This document shows positions 51,562 through 62,300 of a DNA stretch of 64,000 nt, piece after piece (within the stretch, counting starts at the first letter, position 1; each line of letters starts with the position of its first letter). Source of the stretch: Microthrixaceae bacterium (GTDB lineage: Bacteria; Actinomycetota; Acidimicrobiia; Acidimicrobiales; Microtrichaceae); contig JAMLGM010000008.1 in NCBI GenBank assembly GCA_023957975.1, positions 1 to 64,000 on the forward strand, written 5' to 3'. Both the position numbers and the translations under genes were made by a program. The notes beneath the pieces are model-generated. The model was given only the letters and a program-made list of their open reading frames with translations, was not told the DNA's origin and did not search any database.

Positions 51562-53178
51562 TCAGGTGATGTCGACCGCGTCGAGCGCCGTCTGCTTGGC
51601 CCACTGGTAGTCGGCCTTGCCGTTGGCGTGGCGTTGCACCTGCTCGCACACCGCCACCGCACGCGGAGCTTTGAACCGGGCGATCTGCTCGGCGACGAAG
51701 TCGCGCAGTTCCGCGGGCTCGAGCACCTGTCCGTCGCGCACCGACACCACCGCGGTGACCTCCTGGCCGAACCGCGCGGAGGGGCGCCCCACGACGAGGG
51801 CATCGCGGACGGCCGGATGACGCCGCAGGATCTCCTCGACCTCCTCGACGAACACCTTCTCGCCGCCGGTGTTGACCACCATCGAATCTCGACCGAGCAT
51901 CTTGATCTCGCCGTTGGGTAACAGCTGCGCTCGGTCGCCGGGGATCGACACCCGCTCGCCGTCGATGATCGGAAAGGTCTCGACGGTGCGGTCCTGATCG
52001 CCGAGATATCCGAGGGGCACGATGCCTCGCCGCACGGTCCAGCCGATCTCATCGGATCCCGGCTCGAGGAAGTGGCTGCGATCGGTCGAAATCACCGCGG
52101 CCCCCGGCCCCAGTTGCATCCCCTCGGTGCGACCCGAGGCGGCCCGCGACGTGTAGGCCATGCCGCCGGTCTCCGAGGCGCCGTAACCGTCGCGGATGAT
52201 CACCTGCGGGATGAGTTCGATAAACGCATCCTGGTACTCCTCGTTGGTGGCGGCTCCGCCCGTGCCGATGACGATGAGGCTCGACAGGTCGTAGTCCTTA
52301 CGGCGCAGTTCCTCGACGAGCGGGCCGGCGTACGCGTCGCCGACCATCGTCATCAAGAACACCGCCTCACGCTCCGCGAGTTGCCAGATCGCGGCGGGGG
52401 AGAAGGGCTGGGAGTCGTCGTGTAACACGATCGTCGCCCCGCTGTGCAAGCCAGCGAATGCGGTCATCTGCGCGGCGGCGTGCATGAGCGGCGGTACCGC
52501 GTACCACTTGAGCGCCCCGCCGGAGGCCCGTGCGCCAATCGACTCGGCCGTGTCGTCGGCGTCGCCGCCCATTCCGGCGACGTACTGGTCGGCCTGACGC
52601 CACAGCACCGCCTTGGGCCGCCCCGTCGTGCCTCCCGTGCAGATCATGTACAGGTCATCGGGCGACGTCTCGGGAAGCTCTCCGATCGGTGTCGCCACGG
52701 CGTCCTCGAACGCGATGCTGCCAGCAAGCGGCTCCACCCCGGAACCGTCGTCGACATCGATCAGCACGACCGCATCAGGGTCGAGCGCCTCGGCGATCAG
52801 CGGCGCGTACTGACGGTGATAGATGACCGCTGCGACGCCGATGTCGTCGAACAGCGCTGCGATCTCGCTGCGTCGATAGTGCTGGTTGACGTTGAACGGC
52901 ACGGCCCGGGCGCGAAACGCGCCAAACATCGCCTCGAGGTACTCGGCGCAGTTGTGTAACACCAGCGCCACGGCGTCCTGGCCGCGCTCCCAGCGCTGCA
53001 ATTCGCTGCGCTCGCGGTGCAGACCGATGCCGCCCCCGACGAAGAACGAGGCCAGCCCCCGGCTGCGTTGCGCGACCTCGGCGTAGCATCGCCGGACATC
53101 GCCGCACACGACCATCTCCCGATCGGGAACGGTCGCGGCGACGACGTCGTACACCTGGGTGAAGGACCATTCGCTCAT
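51562..53178 (-). CDS. AMP-binding acyl-CoA ligase
   Basis: 538 residues. P-loop ICTGGTTGRPKAV near residue 179, RDGYGASETGGM near 329, and HANGKADYQWAK with the catalytic Lys near the end. The VGRPSARFGQEV block is typical of FadD3/FadD17-like actinobacterial ligases active on ring-bearing acids (similarity judged by eye). It lies 19 bp behind the solute-binding protein gene in the same direction, linking import with activation. Confidence 0.92.
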   Translation of the reverse strand: MSEWSFTQVYDVVAATVPDREMVVCGDVRRCYAEVAQRSRGLASFFVGGGIGLHRERSELQRWERGQDAVALVLHNCAEYLEAMFGAFRARAVPFNVNQHYRRSEIAALFDDIGVAAVIYHRQYAPLIAEALDPDAVVLIDVDDGSGVEPLAGSIAFEDAVATPIGELPETSPDDLYMICTGGTTGRPKAVLWRQADQYVAGMGGDADDTAESIGARASGGALKWYAVPPLMHAAAQMTAFAGLHSGATIVLHDDSQPFSPAAIWQLAEREAVFLMTMVGDAYAGPLVEELRRKDYDLSSLIVIGTGGAATNEEYQDAFIELIPQVIIRDGYGASETGGMAYTSRAASGRTEGMQLGPGAAVISTDRSHFLEPGSDEIGWTVRRGIVPLGYLGDQDRTVETFPIIDGERVSIPGDRAQLLPNGEIKMLGRDSMVVNTGGEKVFVEEVEEILRRHPAVRDALVVGRPSARFGQEVTAVVSVRDGQVLEPAELRDFVAEQIARFKAPRAVAVCEQVQRHANGKADYQWAKQTALDAVDIT

Positions 53179-53197
53179 GGCAGGCCTCGTCGCAGGA

Positions 53198-54460
53198 TCA
53201 GCCGATACTGCTGAACGGCTTGACGTCGAACTGTTCGGACGACTTCACGGTGCCATCGGCGTTCAACGTCTCGATGAGTGCCGAACTCGCGCAGACCGCC
53301 TTGGTGAGCGGCGCCGCGGTTCCGTTGCACTGGAACGTACCCTCGGCGAACAGCGGCAGCGGCTGAGGATCCATGGCCTTGATGGCTGCGACGAAGTCGG
53401 CCGAGGTTGCTGCCGCTCCATCGAGCTTGTGGGTCGCCCGTGCGAAGCCCATCACGATGGCATAGCCGCTCTCGGCGGTGAGTCCGTGCGCCTGGGTGTC
53501 GGGTGCGTAGTGCGCCATGATCGCGTCGTAGAGCTGAACGTCGGCGTCATCGCTGCTACCGGACTGCGTCGTGCCCACCTGCACGCCCTCGATGCCGCCG
53601 GGGACAGCCTCGGCGAGCCCACCGATGCACTGGAAGTTGACGAGGATGCTCCCGTCGAAGCCCAGGGTCTTGAGCGCCTTGAGTGTGTTGATGCACAGCG
53701 TCGAATCGCCGACCACCATGAACTGTTCGGCCCCGTCGGACAGTGCTGCCTGGATCTGCGGGTTCACGTCGGGGGTACCCGGCGCGATGGCGGTGGAGAT
53801 GAGTTCGATGTCGTTCGCTTCGAACACCGGCTTGGCGAACGCCGTGAAGGTCGCCGTCGCGGGAAGGTCGATGTAGACCATCGCCGTCTTGGTGGCGCCA
53901 GCGGCCTTCGCCGCGGTGACCGGCGCCCCGACGATCGTGAAGGGGTTGCCGAGGGCGAATGCCATATCCGACATGAGGATCGACGGATCGAAACCCTGGG
54001 CGGTGAAGTAGGGGATGGCGGCGGGCTCGAGCAGTTCGGTGATCTGCACCGGATTGATCGGCTGGGACTGCAACACGATCGGCACGCCGGCCGCGACCAT
54101 CTCGTTGCCGCAGTCGGTGGCACCCGCCGGAGTCAGCAGGTCGGTGCAGACCAACAGTTCGAGCGGGCGTCCGCCGATGCCGCCCATGTATTCGTTCACG
54201 TATTCGACGGTGGCCTTGGCTCCCTCGTATTCGGGAGTGGTGTCGATCGCTGCGGTCTCGCCGGAGTAGATGAATCCGACCTGGATCGGATCGCCCGAGG
54301 CCGGGTTCTTCTCCCCGAGAATGCTGAGGTCGACCTCGGCCGCGGTCGTCGTGGACTGCGTGTTGTCGTCCGCGGTGTCTTCGGTGCAGCCTGCGGCGAG
54401 GAGTGCCAGCGAACTCGCAACGGCACCGGCCGCAACGACGCGACGGTATTTGGACAGCAT
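53198..54460 (-). CDS. ABC transporter solute-binding lipoprotein (Liv-type)
   Basis: 420 residues. Signal with lipobox LLAAGC (Cys near residue 25), then a Ser/Thr-rich linker and a two-lobed Peripla_BP_6 fold: IQVGFIYSGETA near 59, EYEGAKATVEYVNE near 78, and VNFQCIGGLAEAVPG near 275. Binds the imported compound and delivers it to the LivHMG/LivF machine encoded upstream on the same strand. Branched-chain amino acid-type binders also take aromatic and steroid-like acids, so the ligand is open. An AACCT-type site lies 36 bp upstream. Confidence 0.92.
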   Translation of the reverse strand: MLSKYRRVVAAGAVASSLALLAAGCTEDTADDNTQSTTTAAEVDLSILGEKNPASGDPIQVGFIYSGETAAIDTTPEYEGAKATVEYVNEYMGGIGGRPLELLVCTDLLTPAGATDCGNEMVAAGVPIVLQSQPINPVQITELLEPAAIPYFTAQGFDPSILMSDMAFALGNPFTIVGAPVTAAKAAGATKTAMVYIDLPATATFTAFAKPVFEANDIELISTAIAPGTPDVNPQIQAALSDGAEQFMVVGDSTLCINTLKALKTLGFDGSILVNFQCIGGLAEAVPGGIEGVQVGTTQSGSSDDADVQLYDAIMAHYAPDTQAHGLTAESGYAIVMGFARATHKLDGAAATSADFVAAIKAMDPQPLPLFAEGTFQCNGTAAPLTKAVCASSALIETLNADGTVKSSEQFDVKPFSSIG

Positions 54461-54495
54461 GTGTTCCCCCTGTTCCCCCGACGCTTCCGCGTCGA

Positions 54496-54509
54496 TACCT
54501 CTACATGTT
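54496..54509. promoter_or_regulatory. AACCT-N4-AGGTT-type operator copy
   Basis: TACCT-CTAC-ATGTT (+ strand), 36 bp before the solute-binding protein start. Eight of ten consensus positions. Confidence 0.4.
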
Positions 54510-54517
54510 TAGCACAT

Positions 54518-55819
54518 TCAGGCGAGGTTGACCGGCATCGATGAGATTCCGCTGATGAAGTTCGACCCCACCCGCACCGGCTCCGACGCCAGCGACAGGT
54601 TCGGGAAGTGTTGGACCAACTCATCGAGCATCGTCTTGACCTCGAGACGCGCCAGGTGGGCCCCCAGGCAGTAATGCGGACCGATGCCGAACGCCATGTG
54701 CGGGTTCTCGGCGCGATCGAGTTCGAGGCCGTGCCGATTCGAAAACACGTTGGGGTCGCGGTTCGCCGCACCGAACCACACGACCACCTTGTCTCCGGCG
54801 CGGATGTGTTGGTCGCCAAGAGTGGTGTCGGCGGTCGCGGTGCGCCGAAAGTGCGCCACCGGCGACACGTAGCGCAGCAACTCCTCAAGCGCGACCATCG
54901 GAACCTCACCTTGGGCTGCCATCTGGGACCAGCGTCGGTGTTCCTGGAGTGCCGCCACCGAACCGGAGATGGCGTTGCGGGTCGTTTCGTTTCCGGCGAC
55001 GACCAACAGCACCCAGAACATTGCGAACTCCCAGTCGTCGAGCTGATCGCCGTCGACCTGCGCGTTGGCGATCGTCGAGACCATGTCGTCGGTGGGATGT
55101 TCGCGCCGCTGCGCCGCCATCGCCTGCCCGTACTCGACCATCGCCGCCATCGCTTCGACCCCGCTGGCCGACTCGCCCGACTGTTGTATGCCCTCGGCCT
55201 CGATGAGAGCGTTCGACCACTCGAAGATCAGATGGCGATCCGAACGCGGCATGCCCAACAGATCGGCGAGCACCCGCAACGGCAGCTCCGCCGAGACGGC
55301 GGTGACGAGTTCGCACTCGCGTTGGCCATCGAGTTCCACCATGATCTCGCGGGCGTTGACCCGTACCGATTCGTGCAGCTTCTCAACCGAACGCGGTGTG
55401 AAGCTCGGTTGGAGAATCCGGCGAATACGCGTGTGATGCGGCGCGTCCATGTTTATGAGCATCGCCCGCAAAGTCGGCAGGCTCTCCTCGTCGAGGGACA
55501 GCATCATCGTCGTGCCGAGTTCGGAGGAGAACCGGTCCGAATTACGAAGCACCTCGTTGACGAGTTCGTGGCTCGTGACGGTCCAGAACCCTGGGCTGTC
55601 GACGAAGCGGACGAAGTCGGTCTGCATCGCGTCATCGACGGGCAACTCGTCATGCCAGGCGACACCTCCGGCCTCACGCAACGCGTCGAAGGCCCCATGG
55701 GGCACCGCCTGTGCGAACGAGGCGGCGAGGCTGAGGTCGACGTCGGTGATGTCGCGGGCGAAACGGGCGCCGGCGGGCGCGTCCTGTGGCTGTCGGGGCG
55801 ATGGATTGGGCTGCGTCAT
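54518..55819 (-). CDS. cytochrome P450
   Basis: 433 residues. NMDAPHHTRIRRIL near 117, I-helix VVAGNETTRNAISG near 273, EELLRYVSPVAHFRR near 312, and heme loop FGIGPHYCLGAHLAR with the Cys near residue 384. Length and motif style resemble CYP125/CYP142-like steroid and lipid hydroxylases (by eye). Follows LivF by 36 bp on the same strand, so oxidation is tied to import. Confidence 0.93.
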   Translation of the reverse strand: MTQPNPSPRQPQDAPAGARFARDITDVDLSLAASFAQAVPHGAFDALREAGGVAWHDELPVDDAMQTDFVRFVDSPGFWTVTSHELVNEVLRNSDRFSSELGTTMMLSLDEESLPTLRAMLINMDAPHHTRIRRILQPSFTPRSVEKLHESVRVNAREIMVELDGQRECELVTAVSAELPLRVLADLLGMPRSDRHLIFEWSNALIEAEGIQQSGESASGVEAMAAMVEYGQAMAAQRREHPTDDMVSTIANAQVDGDQLDDWEFAMFWVLLVVAGNETTRNAISGSVAALQEHRRWSQMAAQGEVPMVALEELLRYVSPVAHFRRTATADTTLGDQHIRAGDKVVVWFGAANRDPNVFSNRHGLELDRAENPHMAFGIGPHYCLGAHLARLEVKTMLDELVQHFPNLSLASEPVRVGSNFISGISSMPVNLA

Positions 55820-55855
55820 TCGGGGTTCCTTTCCCGTCGGTACCGGACTGGTGGT

Positions 55856-56559
<704 letters not shown>

Positions 56560-56563
<4 letters not shown>

Positions 56564-59352
56564 GGCGCCTCCACCGGACGGCTTGCGGGCTTGCCGGTCA
56601 TGGTCGCGCTGGTCGCTGGCGCGCTGGTCGCTGGCGCTCCCAGGTACGCCTCGGCGACGTGTCGACTTCTTCGGATCTCCTCGGGTGGACCGCTGGCGAT
56701 GATGCGGCCCTGATCGAGCACTTCGATGCGGTCACACAGCCCCAACACCAGGGCCATGTCGTGGTCGACCAACAAGATGCTGACCCCGGCGGTGCGGATG
56801 TCGCGAAGGCGCTGCGCAAGCCATTCGCTCTCGGTCGAGTCGAGCCCGGCCGCCGGTTCGTCGAGGAGCAGCACCCGGGGGCCGGCGGTGAGCGAGCGGG
56901 CGATCGACACGAGCTGACGCTGCCCCTGTGAAAGCTCGCTGGCAGGACGGTCCTTCAGGTCGCCGAGGCCGAGCAGGTCGAACAACGCCTCGACCTGTTC
57001 GTCGCTGCGCCGCGTCGCCCCGGGGCCGACGAGCACGTTTTCGGCGACGGTGAGTTCGTTCCACAACTCGATGCCTTGAAAGGTGCGTCCCAACCCGGAG
57101 CGGATCCGGCGAAACGGCGCGAGCTGGTGAATCGGCACCCCGTCGAGGCGAACCGTTCCCGAAGCCTCGACGAAACCGGAAATGGCGTCGATGGCGGTGG
57201 TCTTGCCGGCGCCGTTCGGTCCGATGAGCCCGACGATCTGGCCCGGCTCGACGGTGAAGCTCACGTCGTCGACCGCAGCGATTCCCCCGTAGCGAACCAC
57301 GAGGTGGGCCACCTCGAGACGGCCGGCGCCGTCGAAATTGACGGTCCCCTCGGTGCTGTTTCGGGTTTCGGCAGACGTTCGGGCTGTCGTCGTGGTTCGG
57401 GCGTCGGCTGAGCGTCGAGGTTCGGCTGAACGTCGGGCGTCGGCCCGTGCGTGGAACCGTCCGGCAAGTCCGTCGGGGTTGGCGATGACGGTGGCGACCA
57501 GCGCCACGCCGGTTGCCAGCTGGTACCACGGCGTCGACATCGAGAACCACTGCGTCGACGCATAGGACACGATGCCACCCGCCGCGAGTAGTCCGGCGAG
57601 CAGGCCCCCCGATACCGACGTGATGCCGGCCAGATAGACCGTCGCGAACAGCCCGAGGCCCAACAACACGTCGTACAGGTCGAAGGTCACCGTGCCGACC
57701 CGGTAGGCGAGCAGCGATCCGCCGATGCCGGCGAGAAACGCCCCGATGGCGAAGGCCGCGATCTTGGTGGCGACGACGTTGATGCCCGCCGCAGCGGCGG
57801 CCCGCTCGTTCGCCCGAACAGCCAGCATCGACGACCCGACACTGCTGCGTCGAAGCGTTGCCACGGCGAGGGACACCGCCACCAGCACCGTCAACACCAT
57901 CACGCAGAACGCAACGGTGGGATAGGCGGCACCGGTGCCGGGTCCGAGGTCGAGGCCGAACAGCGACGGCGGGGCCACCTTCATGCCGGTGAACCCGACC
58001 CAGCTCGAATTCTGGAACCACAGGGTCTGCAGGGTGACGGCGAGCGACAGGGTGACGATCGCGACGGGCAGACCCCGGACGCGCAACGCGGGCAACCCGA
58101 CCACCACGCCGATGACCATCGCGACCGCGGCGGCCAGGATCGGGGCGATGGGGAACGGCACCCCCCAGTCGTTGGTGAGCGGGCTGAGCGTGAATCCGGC
58201 GACCCCGGCGAGGGTGAGTTGGGCGAAGGAGACCTGCCCGGCGAATCCGGTGACCACGACCACCGACAGCGAGATGATCGCGAAGATGAACGAGGTGACG
58301 AGCGCGGCGCGAACCGCTCCGGTCGTTGCGAGGATGGCGACGACCCCGAGGGTTGCGCCGATCAGGGTGGAGGTTGCGAGGCGCTCGGGTCGCGGGGCCC
58401 GCGCGAGATCGGCGGTGGCGAGGGTGCCCCGCGACGGCAGCGGCCTGGCTCGGATGACCAGCACCACGAGGAGCAACACGAGCGGCACGAGTTCGGGCAT
58501 CCCGGAGTCGGGGAGCCAGTCCCACGTCGTTTGCAGGTAGGTCATCTCCGACTGCAACATGCCGATCGCCAGCCCCGCGGCGACCGCGACCCCGATCCGG
58601 TCGAACCCTCCGACGATCGCCGCGGCGAGGGCCGGCACGATGAACAGCGTGTAGGAGTAGGGCACGAGCGGCGACACCGGCGAGATGAGGATGCCGACGA
58701 ACCCGGCGACGACCGCGCTGATCACCCAGTTGGCAGCAGCGATACGGTCCGGCGAGATGCCCGAGACATACGCCCCGGTCTCGGTCTCTGCGGCCGCTCT
58801 CGTGTGCAGGCCGAACACGGTGAAGCGAAACAGGGCCAACACGGCGCCGGTGAGCACGAGGATGGTTGCGGCGAACCAGATGCGGTCGGCGGAGACGCGC
58901 ACCGAGCCGATCTCGATCGTGTTCGTAGGAAAGATCGCTCCGACCGCCATCGGGTTGGTGCCGAACCGAAGCGTGACGAGGCCGGTGAGCACCACCATCA
59001 CCCCGATGGAGGCCACCGCCTTCGCGATCGACGGGGCGCCGCGCAGCGGTCGAAAGGTGGTGGCGTACATGATGAGCCCGACCGCCGCGTCGACCAGCAG
59101 CGTCGCCGCGATGGCCGAGGGCATGGTGAGCGGCGAGCCGATGTCGATCGAGGTCGGAAGCCCGGGGATCGGGATGAGGATCTGCCCTTCGCGCAGGAAC
59201 GCGTAGAAGTAGGCGCTGAACAGGGCGACCGCTCCGGTCGCGAAATTGATGACGCCCGAGCTGCGGTAGGTGAGTACGAGCGCGAGTGCCAGCCCCGCGA
59301 ATACGGCGCCGTTCGCCAAGCCCAAGAGCAAGAACACCACGTGTTGGCTCAT
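56560..59352 (-). CDS. LivH-LivM-LivG fusion, Liv-type ABC importer
   Basis: 930 residues carrying three normally separate subunits. Residues about 1-300: LivH-type permease (LGLANGAVFAGLALALVLTY, then SSGVINFATGA). About 330-630: LivM-type permease (FAGQVSFAQLTLAGVAGF, then YLAGITSVSGGLLAG). About 680-905: LivG ATPase with IGPNGAGKTT near 715, ELSQGQRQLVS, and VLLLDEPAAGLD. An Arg/Thr/Ser-rich linker joins LivM to LivG. The tail repeats APATS. GGGGGA lies before ATG 59352. LivF, a P450, the binding protein and a ligase follow on the same strand. Confidence 0.92.
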
Positions 59353-59397
59353 CGTCGAGATCTCCCCCGGCACCCCCTGTCGGGCGGTTCCGTTCAA

Positions 59398-59411
59398 AAA
59401 CTCTACAGGAT
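59398..59411. promoter_or_regulatory. AACCT-N4-AGGTT-type operator copy
   Basis: AAACT-CTAC-AGGAT between the divergent importer fusion and the crotonase at 59418. Eight of ten consensus positions, seven bases from the crotonase GTG. Confidence 0.4.
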
Positions 59412-59417
59412 TCGATC

Positions 59418-60266
59418 GTGACCGTTCAGGACACGGACACAGCCGGCAACTTCGAAGGGGTGAGCGCTGCGTGGTACAACAACGACGTGGATTTCGAAAC
59501 GCTCCTCCTCGACGTGACCGATGGGGTCGCGACCGTCACCCTCAACCGGCCCGAGGCCATGAACTCGTTCAACGAGACCATGTGCAACGAGGTGCGCGAC
59601 CTGTGGCAGCACCTGCGCACGAACGACGATGTCCGCGCCGTGGTGCTGACCGGCTCCGGCGAGCGGGCGTTCTGTGCTGGCATCGACCGTGACCAGGCCG
59701 AGTTCGCCTGGGATCCGCTGCTGTATGAGGACCCGGGTCGGCTGCTCGGGCCGAAGACTCAGGAGCTGTGGAAGCCGGTCATCTCGGTGGTCAACGGCAT
59801 CGCGTGCGGCGGGGCGTTCTACTTCCTGGGCGAGTCCGATGTCATCATCGCTGCCGACCACGCCCAGTTCTTTGACCCGCACGTCACCTACTCGATGATG
59901 GCGGTGTACGAACCGATCCTGCTGCTGCCGATGATGCCCTTCGGCGAGGTCATGCGCATGGCGCTGGCCGGCAACCACGAGCGAATCAGCGCGCAACGCG
60001 CCCACGACGTCGGTTTCGTGTCCGAGGTGCTGCCACTCGACGAGGCGCTCGCCTCTGCGCAGCAACTGGCCCGGGCGATTGCCTCAGCCCCGACCCGCAC
60101 GATTCAGACGACGGTTCGCACGCTGTGGGCGGCCCGCAGCCTCACCCCACAGCAGGCGACCGAACTCGGCAACGTGTTCCTGCACCTCGCCACCACCGTC
60201 GACGCGTTGAACGAGGGCCAGGACGTGTTCTCGAGTGGCGCACGGGTGAAGCCGAAGATCCGCTGA
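59418..60266 (+). CDS. enoyl-CoA hydratase family protein, FFDxHV group
   Basis: 282 residues. TLNRPEAMNSFNETMCNEVRD near 45, RAFCAGIDRDQAEF near 85, GIACGGAFYFLGESDVIIAADHAQF near 128, then FFDPHVTYSMMAVYEP. Closest local relative is the protein at 36764. No hydratase glutamates at the usual places. GTG 59418 has no ribosome site and may be leaderless; no better start is seen. Followed by an SDR after 39 bp. Confidence 0.86.
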   Translation: MTVQDTDTAGNFEGVSAAWYNNDVDFETLLLDVTDGVATVTLNRPEAMNSFNETMCNEVRDLWQHLRTNDDVRAVVLTGSGERAFCAGIDRDQAEFAWDPLLYEDPGRLLGPKTQELWKPVISVVNGIACGGAFYFLGESDVIIAADHAQFFDPHVTYSMMAVYEPILLLPMMPFGEVMRMALAGNHERISAQRAHDVGFVSEVLPLDEALASAQQLARAIASAPTRTIQTTVRTLWAARSLTPQQATELGNVFLHLATTVDALNEGQDVFSSGARVKPKIR

Positions 60267-60305
60267 TCTGCGCTCGGTTGGCGCCAGAAGGCCTGCGAGG
60301 GAGCC

Positions 60306-61088
60306 ATGACGTTCGAACTCGAGGGTAAGCGGGCGCTTGTGACCGGCGCCGGGCAGGGCGTGGGCGCGGCCATCGCTCGTCGGGTCGCCGCGGCCGGTGT
60401 CGACGTGCTGGTGAACGATCTGGTTGTCGATCGCGCCGAGGCTGTCGTCGAACAGATCCGTTCTGCCGGTGGAGTTGCGCATCCGGCCGCCTTCGACGTC
60501 ACCGATCGTGATGCCGTGCGAGCGGGGATCGAGTCGGCGTCGGGCTCGGGTCGTATCGACATTCTCGTGAACAACGCCGGCAACGCCGGGGCAGAAGGGT
60601 TCGGCGGCATCGGTCCCTTCGTCGAATCCCGGCCGGAGCAGTGGCAGCGATTCATCGACGTGAACCTGTACGGCGTCATGCATTGCGCTCACGCGGTACT
60701 GCCGAAGATGATCGATGCGGGGTGGGGGCGGATCATCAACATCGTGTCCGATTCGGCCCGCACCGGGGACGCGAACATGGCCGCCTACGCGGCGGCCAAA
60801 GCCGGGGCCGCCGGATTCGGCCGCGGGCTGGCGAGTGAGGTTGCCCGTCACGGCATCACCGTCAACAGCCTGGCCCTGGGCACGATGAGAACCGAGATGA
60901 CCGAGGGGTTCTGGGCCGACGAGGCGAACCTCGAGCGCCAGCGTGCGATCCTGAGCGGCTACCTCGTTCGTCGCCCGGGCGAACCCGACGACGTCGCCTG
61001 GATGGTTGCCATGCTCGCGAGTCCACTCGCTGGCTGGGTGACGGGCCAGACGATTCCGGTCAACGGAGGCGCATCCTTCGCGCGGTGA
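60306..61088 (+). CDS. SDR family oxidoreductase (FabG-like)
   Basis: 260 residues. Textbook classical SDR: TGAGQGVG near residue 14, NDLVVDRA near 40, FDVTDRD near 63, ILVNNAGNAG near 89, IVSDSARTGDANMAAYAAAKAG with Ser-Tyr-Lys near 147-165, and IPVNGGASF at the end. Probably oxidises a 3-hydroxyacyl-CoA made by the preceding crotonase. The stop lies inside a 14-bp tandem array. Confidence 0.93.
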   Translation: MTFELEGKRALVTGAGQGVGAAIARRVAAAGVDVLVNDLVVDRAEAVVEQIRSAGGVAHPAAFDVTDRDAVRAGIESASGSGRIDILVNNAGNAGAEGFGGIGPFVESRPEQWQRFIDVNLYGVMHCAHAVLPKMIDAGWGRIINIVSDSARTGDANMAAYAAAKAGAAGFGRGLASEVARHGITVNSLALGTMRTEMTEGFWADEANLERQRAILSGYLVRRPGEPDDVAWMVAMLASPLAGWVTGQTIPVNGGASFAR

Positions 61089-61128
61089 TGTTCGCGCGGT
61101 GATGTTCGCGCGGTGATGTTCGCGCGGT
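61077..61128. repeat. 14-bp tandem array at the SDR 3' end
   Basis: TTCGCGCGGTGATG three times plus ten bases of a fourth. It contains the SDR stop codon and reaches the stop codon of the convergent hypothetical gene. Confidence 0.93.
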
Positions 61129-61481
61129 TAGAGGTCGGTTTCGTCGAGCAGGTGGGGTGCCTCGTCACGGGCTGCGGTGCCGTAGGCGTCGATGGCGTGC
61201 TGTCGCGTGGGGTGGTGGTCGGCGTCGAGGGGTTCTAGTCGTAGCCGCGCGGTCGGGTCGTCGACGTGGGGGACCCCGGAGTCGTCCGGCGGCTCAGGTT
61301 CCGTCGCGGTCAGTCGAGCGAACATCGCGTCGTTGCCCGCGCCCGCGCCCTCTCCCGTATCAGTATCGGAATGGCCGTCGCCGGCGTCGCGATCGTCGTG
61401 TTCGGGGGGTGTCTCCAATTGCTCGCGGCGGCGTTCCTCGGCGATGGAGGACAGCGACAGGCCAATCCGTTCGATCTTCAT
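61128..61481 (-). CDS. acidic hypothetical protein
   Basis: 117 residues, not recognised. N-terminus MKIERIGLSLSSIAEERRRE may form a helix; the rest is rich in Asp, Glu, His and Pro (PPEHDDRDAGDGHSDTDTG) and looks disordered. No signal or membrane segment. GGGGAGGA directly upstream of the ATG supports a real gene. Between a tandem array and the RHH/PIN module; function unknown. Confidence 0.55.
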   Translation of the reverse strand: MKIERIGLSLSSIAEERRREQLETPPEHDDRDAGDGHSDTDTGEGAGAGNDAMFARLTATEPEPPDDSGVPHVDDPTARLRLEPLDADHHPTRQHAIDAYGTAARDEAPHLLDETDL

Positions 61482-61590
61482 CGTTCCTCCCCGCAGGTGT
61501 TTGTGGACGATTCGGAGCGATCGACTTCCATCGTGGCATGCAGCCTGCGGCGGGGGGCGGATCGGCGTCAGTGCCGTTCAGGCCAGTACC

Positions 61591-61665
61591 GCTCAGCTCA
61601 GTACCACTTAGCTCAGTACTGCTCAGCTCAGTACTGCTCAGCTCAGTACCGCTCAGCTCAGTACC
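61591..61665. repeat. 15-bp tandem array at the PIN 3' end
   Basis: Five copies of GCTCAGCTCAGTACC with small changes (one begins ACTTA), plus partial copies on each side. It includes the PIN stop codon at 61658. Confidence 0.95.
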
Positions 61666-62011
61666 GCTCGAATCGTGCGTCGAGGCGGGCCATGTCCTCA
61701 GCGTCTGTTGTGAGGATGAAGGTGCCGAGGCGTTCAGCGATCACGGCGAGGTGAGCATCCACGACGTCCGAGGTGTCCGAGTCGGCAAGCCTTCGGCCGA
61801 CCGTTCGGGAGTCGGTCAATCCGTAGGTGTCCATCTGGCGAATCAACCGTGCGAGGTTCGCCTGGCGCTGGGGTTGTCGCCACACCTGAGCGAGCACCGG
61901 GTGGGTCGTCGACACATCGTCGCCGCGCCGTATGCACTGCCGGACCAGCGCCCACAGCCTCGAGTTGAGGTTCTCGCCGTCGACGATCAGCGGCCCGGCA
62001 TCGACGATCAT
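61658..62011 (-). CDS. PIN-domain toxin (VapC-like)
   Basis: 117 residues. IVDAGPLI at 2-9 (first Asp), TTHPVLAQVW near 35, SDVVDAHLAVIAERLG with Asp near 85, and ILTTDAEDM near 100. Somewhat short but with the PIN acidic residues. The central Glu is not evident in the usual place (Val-Leu-Ala-Gln), so activity may be reduced. ATG overlaps the antitoxin stop. Its final residues (RFERY) run into a 15-bp tandem array, hinting at a changed C-terminus. Confidence 0.83.
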   Translation of the reverse strand: MIVDAGPLIVDGENLNSRLWALVRQCIRRGDDVSTTHPVLAQVWRQPQRQANLARLIRQMDTYGLTDSRTVGRRLADSDTSDVVDAHLAVIAERLGTFILTTDAEDMARLDARFERY

Positions 62012-62259
62012 CTCGGCACCCCTTGACGGTCGAGAACGGAATCAGCCCAGTCGACATGTGCCTGATCGATTGGGCCGTGGTCGGCCTCCCATCCCTCGAT
62101 GAGCTCGAGAATCGCATGGTTCCGACGCCTGCGGTTGACCTCGCCGAGCAGCGCCCGCTTGATTGCCAGCGTCTTCGTGCCGTCAAGCTCCACGAGCTCG
62201 GCGAGCGCTGCTTCCATCTCGTCGTCGAGATTGATCGTCGTTTTAGTTGCCATATGCAT
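62008..62259 (-). CDS. ribbon-helix-helix antitoxin (VapB-like)
   Basis: 83 residues. The ribbon-helix-helix begins KTTINLDDEMEAALAELVEL, the MetJ/Arc-type DNA-binding part; the C-terminal half (EGWEADHGPIDQAHVDWADS) would contact the toxin. ATG 62259 has GGAG ten bases upstream; an in-frame ATG two codons later is possible. ATGA overlap with the PIN gene. A 14-bp palindrome covers the start codon. Confidence 0.87.
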   Translation of the reverse strand: MHMATKTTINLDDEMEAALAELVELDGTKTLAIKRALLGEVNRRRRNHAILELIEGWEADHGPIDQAHVDWADSVLDRQGVPR

Positions 62260-62263
62260 ATGG
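62250..62263. promoter_or_regulatory. palindromic operator over the VapB-like start
   Basis: CCATATGCATATGG, perfect 14-bp palindrome overlapping the antitoxin start codon. Fits autorepression by the RHH protein. Resembles the CCATATGG core of the HEPN/MNT module 2 operator. Confidence 0.5.
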
Positions 62264-62300
62264 TATGCACTCCATATCGATGTTCCAGCGCGACTCGGCA

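Noticed and set aside
61157..62026. A plus-strand frame encoding VPLSS-type pentapeptide repeats
   Set aside because: The repeats come from the 15-bp DNA array; the frame is antisense to the PIN gene and a hypothetical gene and has no ribosome site.
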